From Sediminibacterium sp. KACHI17 (GTDB lineage Bacteria; Bacteroidota; Bacteroidia; Chitinophagales; Chitinophagaceae), in assembly GCF_040362915.1 (NCBI RefSeq), contig NZ_AP029612.1:620001-684000 (forward strand): a DNA stretch of 64,000 nt, given 5' to 3'. Shown in pieces: positions 58,630 through 64,000 of the stretch. Below the pieces are notes generated by a model. It did no database searches, had not been told where the DNA came from, and saw only the letters and a list, made by a program, of their open reading frames with translations. The position numbers were made by a program, and so were the translations under genes. Position 1 is the stretch's first letter. The number at the start of each line of letters is the position of its first letter.

Positions 58630-59250
58630 TTACAAAGGGTCTTCTTGTTTGAAGCCCCATTCATTTAATAATTCAGTTTGTCTTTCGGCAGACATAGAAG
58701 GCTGATCATATTGACCTGCTGCCTTTTTTTGACGATACGCTTCATAAATACTTACAGCACAGGCTACCGAAATGTTTAAACTCTGAATAATACCCATTTG
58801 TGGGATGATGAAATTACCATCCGCCAATGCCCTGATATCTTCACTTACACCGGAATGCTCATTCCCAAATACCAGTGCTACACTTTCTGTAAAGTCGATG
58901 TCATATAAACTTACTGCATCGGAGGATAAATGGGTTGTTAAAATGCGTGCATATTTTTTACGCAATGCTTCAAAACAGGCAGTGGCATCATCAAACTGGT
59001 GAATGGTTAGCCATTTGGCAGCGCTACTACTACTTTTCGGACCAAACTTTTCATGCCTGGGGATTTTAGTGGTAAGGATGTATATATCCTGGATACCCAC
59101 AGCATCACAGGTTCGCATTACAGCAGATATGTTGTGAGGATCTTGCACATTTTCCATTACCACGGCCAAATTAGATTGACGCTGATGTAAAACACGCAAT
59201 AGTTTTTCTCTTCTTTCAGGTGTCATAGACCCCGAAAATCGGTACTTCAT
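58630..59250 (-). CDS. SPOUT-class RNA methyltransferase, TrmH-like
   Basis: Trefoil-knot 2'-O-methyltransferase, probably tRNA Gm18 type. 206 residues with the SpoU motifs: NLAVVMENVQDPHNISAVMRTCDA (motif 1), ALVFGNEHSGVS (motif 2) and IPQMGIIQSLNISVACAVSIYEAYRQ (motif 3). The N-terminal helix MTPERREKLLRVLHQRQ resembles TrmH. A 23S rRNA target (RlmB-like) cannot be excluded, but RlmB has a longer N-terminal domain. Coupled with the TlpA-like gene. Confidence 0.88.
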   Translation of the reverse strand: MKYRFSGSMTPERREKLLRVLHQRQSNLAVVMENVQDPHNISAVMRTCDAVGIQDIYILTTKIPRHEKFGPKSSSSAAKWLTIHQFDDATACFEALRKKYARILTTHLSSDAVSLYDIDFTESVALVFGNEHSGVSEDIRALADGNFIIPQMGIIQSLNISVACAVSIYEAYRQKKAAGQYDQPSMSAERQTELLNEWGFKQEDPL

Positions 59251-59273
59251 TAGGATTAAACAAATACCGTGTA

Positions 59274-59305
59274 AAAAAAGCAGGTAATCATACCTGCTTT
59301 TTTTG
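59274..59305 (-). terminator. Rho-independent terminator
   Basis: AAAAAAGCAGGTA/TACCTGCTTTTTT with a short ATCA loop, T-run in the minus direction. It closes the gene ending at 59308. Confidence 0.92.
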
Positions 59306-59307
59306 AA

Positions 59308-59766
59308 TTACCATCTGCGGCGATCTCTATCACGTCTATCATCGTCACGATCTCTGCGATCCCATCGGTCATGACCCCGGCGTTTGTCGACGAACACGAC
59401 GGGTGGACGATAAGCCATGTACTGTCTTGCATAACGATCGCGGTATACTTGTGGATGTCTGAATGGATCTCGATCATTGATCACCACTTTGTATCCACGA
59501 TGTAAGTCATAATGACGATAAGCACGTGGGAGATCAGAAACATAGATCCATTGTCCTCTTTCAAAATAAACAAATCGACTTGCCGGAATGCTGTAGTACA
59601 TGTCTATTTCTGGGAAATAATAATAATCTCCTACATGGTTGCCGGGTAAGGCCCATGCCGGACGCTGACCTATATTCACATTCACATTCAATCTAACCTG
59701 AGCTTGTGTTATGCCGACCCAAAAAATGGATGACACAATTAGAATGGGTAAAATTTTTCTTTTCAT
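59308..59766 (-). CDS. Exported protein with Arg/Asp-rich tail, unknown function
   Basis: 152 residues with a signal peptide (MKRKILPILIVSSIFWVGITQAQ). The middle is aromatic (GDYYYFPEIDMYYSIPASRFVYFERGQWIYV), a pattern common in small exported Bacteroidota proteins. The last ~30 residues are an alternating Arg/Asp low-complexity tail (HDRWDRRDRDDDRRDRD) that may bind anions or cell-surface polymers. No named family. It ends at a strong terminator and stands alone. Confidence 0.7.
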   Translation of the reverse strand: MKRKILPILIVSSIFWVGITQAQVRLNVNVNIGQRPAWALPGNHVGDYYYFPEIDMYYSIPASRFVYFERGQWIYVSDLPRAYRHYDLHRGYKVVINDRDPFRHPQVYRDRYARQYMAYRPPVVFVDKRRGHDRWDRRDRDDDRRDRDRRRW

Positions 59767-59868
59767 GGTTCACGGTTTTATATGGATATAAAGCCAAACC
59801 AGATGCCAAAAAAGAAGCTTTCTGTTAGGGAAATGTGAATTCAGGAAAATCTTGTTGAGGGAACAAGA

Positions 59869-60882
59869 TCAACGAAACTGTATACCTAAACCGGGTTTAC
59901 CTGAAACGGAAACTTGTCCATGATCATATGTTACACCGGTGGCGATGGATGTTGATAATAGTAGAGGGCCATCCATATCTACATGATCCAATTGCGGAAG
60001 GAAATGTGCGATCGCAGCAGAGCCAACTTCTGACTCATTCATGCTACCCATCATCACCTGTAATCCTAATGTTCTTGCTTCTTGTATCATTCTTATGGCA
60101 GGTGTGATTCCACTGCATTTTGTGAGTTTGATATTGATGCCATGGAAATGACCGACACATTTCTTGACATCATGTTCCGATACACAACTCTCATCAGCAA
60201 ACAATGGCAAGGAAGACTGCTGGTATAATAGCTTCATTCCTTCCCAGTTATCTTTGGCAAGTGGTTGTTCGATAAACTCCACTCCTAGTTCTGCGAGCTG
60301 TGGAATTTTTTCTAAGGCTTCTTCTGTTGTCCAACCTGCATTGGCATCTATCCTGAAAACAGCATCCGTATGTTGACGCAAAGTTGCGATGATCGAAATA
60401 TCATTCGCCGTGCCTAGTTTGATCTTATAAACAGGCCAAGGTTTGGCTTTCATTTTTTCCACCATCTTGTCAATGGTATCAATACCAATCGTGTAATCAG
60501 TAACAGGGGGCTGCTTCCACTCTGTATGCATCAGTTCATACAGGGGTTTACCTTTCATTTTGCCAAACAAATCCCAACAAGCCATATCTAATGCACATAC
60601 TAAAAAAGGATTATTAGGGATGAGATGATGCAAATAGTGCCAATATCTCTCTGGTTCCGTTAACGCAAATTTTTCGATCATACGACGATGCTTTTCCAGA
60701 TCTGCGATCATGGATTCAACCGTTACATCATAATAAGCAATCGCAGGAGCTTCACCAAAACCCATAAAGGGACCTAATTCCAATGCCACTAATAGCGAAG
60801 GCTGATGTGTTTTCGTGCGACCATTGGAAATGGTGAATGGATATTCAAAAGGAAGATTGATGGGTCTGTAACTGAGCTTCAA
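59869..60882 (-). CDS. Enolase-superfamily dipeptide epimerase (L-Ala-D/L-Glu epimerase-like)
   Basis: Muconate-lactonizing-enzyme subgroup of the enolase superfamily; probably epimerises dipeptides from murein recycling. About 338 residues from the TTG at 60882 (KLSYRPINLPFEYPF); there is no ATG upstream, and the TTG at 60903 is inside the promoter. Motifs: YKIKLG (K-x-K), the metal ligands in RIDANAGW, EFIEQP and FADES, NIKLTKCSG (Lys base), and the HVDMDGP C-terminal D-x-D that binds the dipeptide amino group. Family is sure; substrate is inference. Confidence 0.88.
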   Translation of the reverse strand: MKLSYRPINLPFEYPFTISNGRTKTHQPSLLVALELGPFMGFGEAPAIAYYDVTVESMIADLEKHRRMIEKFALTEPERYWHYLHHLIPNNPFLVCALDMACWDLFGKMKGKPLYELMHTEWKQPPVTDYTIGIDTIDKMVEKMKAKPWPVYKIKLGTANDISIIATLRQHTDAVFRIDANAGWTTEEALEKIPQLAELGVEFIEQPLAKDNWEGMKLLYQQSSLPLFADESCVSEHDVKKCVGHFHGINIKLTKCSGITPAIRMIQEARTLGLQVMMGSMNESEVGSAAIAHFLPQLDHVDMDGPLLLSTSIATGVTYDHGQVSVSGKPGLGIQFR

Positions 60883-60900
60883 GAGATGTATTTTGAGGGG

Positions 60901-60908
60901 CAAAGATA
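60901..60908 (-). promoter_or_regulatory. TAnnTTTG -7 box for the epimerase gene
   Basis: TATCTTTG on the minus strand, overlapping the TTG at 60903 and 18 bases before the TTG at 60882. Confidence 0.55.
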
Positions 60909-60922
60909 ATTAAGGATTGTAT

Positions 60923-60984
60923 TTGCCACTGAAAGCACAGACAAACACAGAAAATTTCAGTGTGAGCAGTGACTTCAGTGGCAA
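60923..60984. repeat. Intergenic inverted repeat (TTGCCACTGAAAGCACAGA family)
   Basis: TTGCCACTGAA (left end about 60923) pairs with TTCAGTGGCAA (right end about 60984), while the interior repeats CACAGACAAACACAGAAA. It is closely similar to the element at 28738-28802, so a dispersed family exists. It lies between malQ and the epimerase promoter. Confidence 0.72.
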
Positions 60985-60988
60985 TCCA

Positions 60989-63895
60989 TTAACTCCTACC
61001 ACTCAATTGAATGTACTGATGCAGTGTATGATTGAAATCATCTTGTTGCAACAAGGATTCCAAGGTAATGTGCATTCGATATCTCCAATAATGTTTTGGA
61101 TCTGCAGGAATATTGATGCGTTCGCTATGTGGGTCTTGTTTACGAAGTGCTGCATCCATGCCCATGATATCTTGTAATTGGAAAACAGTCCACATCGCAG
61201 GAGAATACAAATGTTGTATGACAATTGCTGTGTTGATCCATGCTTCGCAGTAATATGGTGCTTCACCTGCTTGTCCGAGTTCATGATTGTAAAACTGCTG
61301 GATCCGATCTTTGTCTTCTTCCCACCAGCCACGAATAGTACTCATATCATGCGTAGAAGGTGTTACCACACTCAAATATGGCGCATCTGAAGGATGGAAA
61401 AATGTACGCTTAGGATCTTTTGGCATCCGCTGAATTTCTAAACTCAAAAGTCCCAACTGTCTCATAACATCCGGAACGCAAGCCGGCACTAAGCCCAGAT
61501 CTTCTCCGCATACCAGCATGTTTGTTACCCGCTTCAGCGCCGGTAATTTTTTCATGGCTTCTTTCATCCAGAAATCATCCTGACGACGGAAGAAATAATC
61601 TACATACAGGTCTTTTAATTGCTGTTGTGTGTGCTGATCTAAATAACGGAAAGAAGAAGTGCTTTCCATATTGAATCTGAAATGGAAATGCTGCAGATCT
61701 CCTTCTTTGTCTTCAAACAACAATACATTACTGATGAGGTTGTATAATCCTTTCTTTACCTTATCATGTTGTTCATCCTTTTCAAGGGTATTGAAATATT
61801 GTTCAACCTGACGTTGTGTTGCAAACTCCGGCTTTAAAGTGTATTGACCAAAACCATCATAGTTCAGGAATTCTTTTTTCACCAATTCGTTATCATAACC
61901 AAACAGCTCCCATAAAACATTTTCATGGATAAATGGCTGAGTGAATCGATGATGATCAAATGAGATTCCACGCGATTGAAATTCATTGATGTGAACAGGA
62001 ATGGCAGGAACAAAACGTCCCAGTATTCCTTCAACCGCATGCATAGGGATACTCCATATTCTAAAGAAGCCCAGGATATGGTCTATCCGGAAAGCATCAA
62101 AGTAATAACTCATCTGCTCGAAACGCTGTTTCCACCAGGCAAATCCATCAGCCTGCATTCTTTCCCAATTGTAAGTAGGGAAACCCCAGTTCTGGCCTGC
62201 GATCGCAAAATCATCCGGCGGTGCTCCTGCTTGTGCATCCATGTGGTAGAGTTCAGGATGCTGCCATGCATCAGCACCATGTCTGTAAACCCCGATCGCA
62301 ATATCCCCTTTTACGATGATCCCTTTAGAATGCGCATAAGACGTGGCTTCTTTCAATTGCAGGTGCAAATGGTATTGCGTAAAATAATGCAGTGCGATCT
62401 CTTTATACGCAGCAGAATCAGGTGATGCCAGTCTTTCAATCTCAGACTCATCATAATGTCTGAATGCAGGCCATTGATTGAAATCGACAGTGCCATATTG
62501 ATCTCTCAAATAACAGAAGACCGCATATGATTGTAGCCAATGTTTATTGTCGTTGAAATATTGCTTGAAGTCCGCAGTTGCTAAAATAGCTGCTCCCTGT
62601 TCTTCATAGATCTTCGCTATGATCTTTGTTTTGAAACGGATCACTTCTTCATAATCCACCGTATCCAATGCATTCAGTTTGGCTTTTTCAACAGCTATTT
62701 GTTTTTGCAGTTTGCGATCATCTTTGATCAATGTGTCCAAATGAAGATAGAGTGGATGTAATGCAAATGCAGATATAGCTGCATAAGGATAAGAATCAGT
62801 CCAACTATGTGTAGCAGTAGTATCATTGATCGGAAGTATCTGGATCATTTTCAATCCGGTCTTCGCAGCCCAATCAACCATTTGTTTCAGGTCATTGAAT
62901 TCACCGACACCCAATCCATGTTCGGATCTCAGGCTAAAAACCGGAATCGCAACACCGGTTCCTTTCCATGTGTTATTGGGTAGTACTGCAAACCCGTCGT
63001 GTATGATGCTGATCTTATCTTTTACAACACCATCATACAACACACGATTATCGCCATCCTCATATCGTAGGAATTGTTGTTGATCGGTATCATAAACCCC
63101 ATATTTATAAGCAATGGGAAAAGAATCTTTGGTAAGATCCAATTGTATTTGAAAAAAATCTTCGTTACTATTCTTTGTAAGCAACATTGGGGCTGTCGTA
63201 TCCCAATTACCGAGCTGCTGACTGCTGCCCAATAAACACAACGTCTCCCCTTTTTTAAGTAAAGGTGCTTTGATCTTTAGAAGATGGGTAGTGGTTTTAG
63301 GTACTTTCGAACCTGTGTTGGGATGAACAGCATTCAGCAGTACTTTGGTAAATGGTTCTGTATAAAAAGCGTTCTCATAATACCCTGCAAAATTCCATGC
63401 ATCCAGCACGTGAATTTCTTTGGCTTTGATCGCATTTAAATCGAGAGCCTTATCATTACCCCAATCATAGCTTGAAGTTCCATCAGCGTTGCGTAATATG
63501 TAGTGATAGGTAATCTTGTCTTGACTCAGATCTTTTGGGGTAAAATCAATGGTAATAAACCAGTATTCTTCATTGAAATATTGAAGCGGTATTGCTTTGG
63601 CAGGATCATTATTTCCTAATAAAGGGTGATTGCCAAGTATGAAGAGATCCTGACCGAAACTGGTATGAAATTTAAGTTGGAAAGTAACTTTCTTGCCTGC
63701 AGTACTCGATTTCGTTTTCGTAACAGTTTTGCTTTTCCCTTTATTGTCAGCTACAGCCGTCGAAGTATCTTTCTTTTTGGATGTCTTACCACGTGTTGCT
63801 TTCTTTGGTATAGTTGGGGTTTCAGCATTGGGTGAAGACACAGGATTCCCATTGGCTGGAGCAATCATTTTTTTCATCGTAGCCACTACAAGCAT
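60989..63895 (-). CDS. malQ: 4-alpha-glucanotransferase with two starch-binding domains (DPE2-like)
   Basis: Disproportionating enzyme transferring alpha-1,4-glucan segments (GH77). About 968 residues from the ATG at 63895 (MLVVATMKKMIAP). The N-terminus has a Lys/Thr/Ala-rich linker, then two CBM20-like domains, about residues 48-155 (VTFQLKFHTSFGQDLFILGNHPLLGN) and 180-285 (LCLLGSSQQLGNWD). The GH77 barrel follows with the nucleophile Asp in FDAFRIDHILGFFRIW, acid/base Glu in VCGEDLGLVPACVPDVM and Asp in PSTHDMSTIRGWW. This layout matches plant DPE2. It lacks a signal peptide. The promoter box is at 63959-63966. Confidence 0.94.
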   Translation of the reverse strand: MLVVATMKKMIAPANGNPVSSPNAETPTIPKKATRGKTSKKKDTSTAVADNKGKSKTVTKTKSSTAGKKVTFQLKFHTSFGQDLFILGNHPLLGNNDPAKAIPLQYFNEEYWFITIDFTPKDLSQDKITYHYILRNADGTSSYDWGNDKALDLNAIKAKEIHVLDAWNFAGYYENAFYTEPFTKVLLNAVHPNTGSKVPKTTTHLLKIKAPLLKKGETLCLLGSSQQLGNWDTTAPMLLTKNSNEDFFQIQLDLTKDSFPIAYKYGVYDTDQQQFLRYEDGDNRVLYDGVVKDKISIIHDGFAVLPNNTWKGTGVAIPVFSLRSEHGLGVGEFNDLKQMVDWAAKTGLKMIQILPINDTTATHSWTDSYPYAAISAFALHPLYLHLDTLIKDDRKLQKQIAVEKAKLNALDTVDYEEVIRFKTKIIAKIYEEQGAAILATADFKQYFNDNKHWLQSYAVFCYLRDQYGTVDFNQWPAFRHYDESEIERLASPDSAAYKEIALHYFTQYHLHLQLKEATSYAHSKGIIVKGDIAIGVYRHGADAWQHPELYHMDAQAGAPPDDFAIAGQNWGFPTYNWERMQADGFAWWKQRFEQMSYYFDAFRIDHILGFFRIWSIPMHAVEGILGRFVPAIPVHINEFQSRGISFDHHRFTQPFIHENVLWELFGYDNELVKKEFLNYDGFGQYTLKPEFATQRQVEQYFNTLEKDEQHDKVKKGLYNLISNVLLFEDKEGDLQHFHFRFNMESTSSFRYLDQHTQQQLKDLYVDYFFRRQDDFWMKEAMKKLPALKRVTNMLVCGEDLGLVPACVPDVMRQLGLLSLEIQRMPKDPKRTFFHPSDAPYLSVVTPSTHDMSTIRGWWEEDKDRIQQFYNHELGQAGEAPYYCEAWINTAIVIQHLYSPAMWTVFQLQDIMGMDAALRKQDPHSERINIPADPKHYWRYRMHITLESLLQQDDFNHTLHQYIQLSGRS

Positions 63896-63958
63896 TTTTG
63901 GTATTACTAAAATAGGGATTAATGTGTAAATAAAACACAATAATCTCCTGTCCGAGCG

Positions 63959-63966
63959 CAAATGTA
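63959..63966 (-). promoter_or_regulatory. TAnnTTTG -7 box for malQ
   Basis: TACATTTG on the minus strand, 63 bases before the chosen ATG. The TTG inside it is the apparent but unlikely start at 63961. Confidence 0.5.
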
Positions 63967-64000
63967 AGTGCTTATAGATGCTGTTTAATGAGATCGGCTG

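Noticed and set aside
60883..60903. TTG at 60903 as start of the epimerase
   Set aside because: It falls inside TATCTTTG; the TTG at 60882 is downstream of the promoter and fits the family start.
61976..62425. 149-residue reading opposite the glucanotransferase
   Set aside because: Antisense of the GH77 catalytic domain, composition unlike a real protein.
63896..63961. TTG at 63961 as start of the glucanotransferase
   Set aside because: It is inside a TACATTTG box; the ATG at 63895 gives a sensible N-terminus.
1..64000. CRISPR arrays, insertion sequences, prophage or integrative elements
   Set aside because: No regular spacer-repeat pattern, transposase, integrase or phage structural gene was seen.

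Overview
The window looks like a chromosomal segment of a Bacteroidota bacterium, most likely Chitinophagaceae or a close relative. The evidence is lineage-typical families (DUF3822 next to rsmD, DUF4249, DUF3078, a DUF3276/PUR protein, fused SecDF, LptE with SecG), a short primary sigma factor, many starts preceded by the Bacteroidota -7 box TAnnTTTG, and an apparent lack of Shine-Dalgarno sites. No rRNA, transposase, integrase, phage gene or CRISPR array is visible, so this reads as stable core and metabolic chromosome. The genus assignment is inference.

Layout. 1-5.0 kb: minus-strand run of RNase R (cut by the window edge), LpxK, 5-formyl-THF cyclo-ligase, BioD, RsmD and DUF3822. 5.1-7.2 kb: MATE exporter and an exported protein. 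7.2-11.6 kb: ACBP, TPR protein, FolB, TrxB, DUF4249 lipoprotein and the primary sigma factor. 11.9-15.7 kb: threonine aldolase, glucose-6-phosphate isomerase, acetyltransferase, PUR protein. 15.9-22.4 kb: ABC exporter, small membrane protein, FKBP lipoprotein, SecDF, A-type Fe-S carrier. 22.6-29.5 kb: membrane-anchored unknown, methylmalonyl-CoA-type mutase large subunit, GNAT, Pmp3-like protein, class C serine hydrolase, M20 amidohydrolase, YggS. 29.5-37.6 kb: exported toroid-like protein, HutG, HutI, CrtA-like monooxygenase, arginine deiminase, CtlX and unknowns. 37.6-41.1 kb: gluconate operon (GntP plus a gluconokinase-6-phosphogluconate dehydrogenase fusion) and tRNA-Ser(UGA). 41.2-50.4 kb: MutS2 without Smr, MsrA, flippase, L,D-transpeptidase, HPPD, PurK, DUF3078. 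50.5-57.2 kb: plus-strand run of MiaB, sigma-54 activator, LptE, TPR-like protein, SecG, MltG and YihY. 57.2-63.9 kb: thioredoxin-fold proteins, TrmH-like methylase, enolase-superfamily epimerase and a DPE2-like 4-alpha-glucanotransferase.

Functional themes are envelope biogenesis (LpxK, LptE, SecDF, SecG, MltG, L,D-transpeptidase, flippase, YihY), nitrogen-rich amino-acid catabolism (HutI/HutG, arginine deiminase/CtlX, HPPD, threonine aldolase), sugar metabolism (Pgi, gluconate operon, MalQ) and RNA modification or decay (RNase R, RsmD, MiaB, TrmH).

The most unusual signal is outside the genes. At least sixteen intergenic spaces carry long imperfect inverted repeats whose arms are built from short degenerate repeated words. 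Each family differs in sequence but the architecture is shared, and they sit in convergent, tandem and divergent spaces alike. A second signal is TAnnTTTG boxes exactly four bases before ATG codons, and before a tRNA 5' end, suggesting leaderless transcripts. Two of these ATGs open very short ORFs, ahead of hppD and of arginine deiminase.
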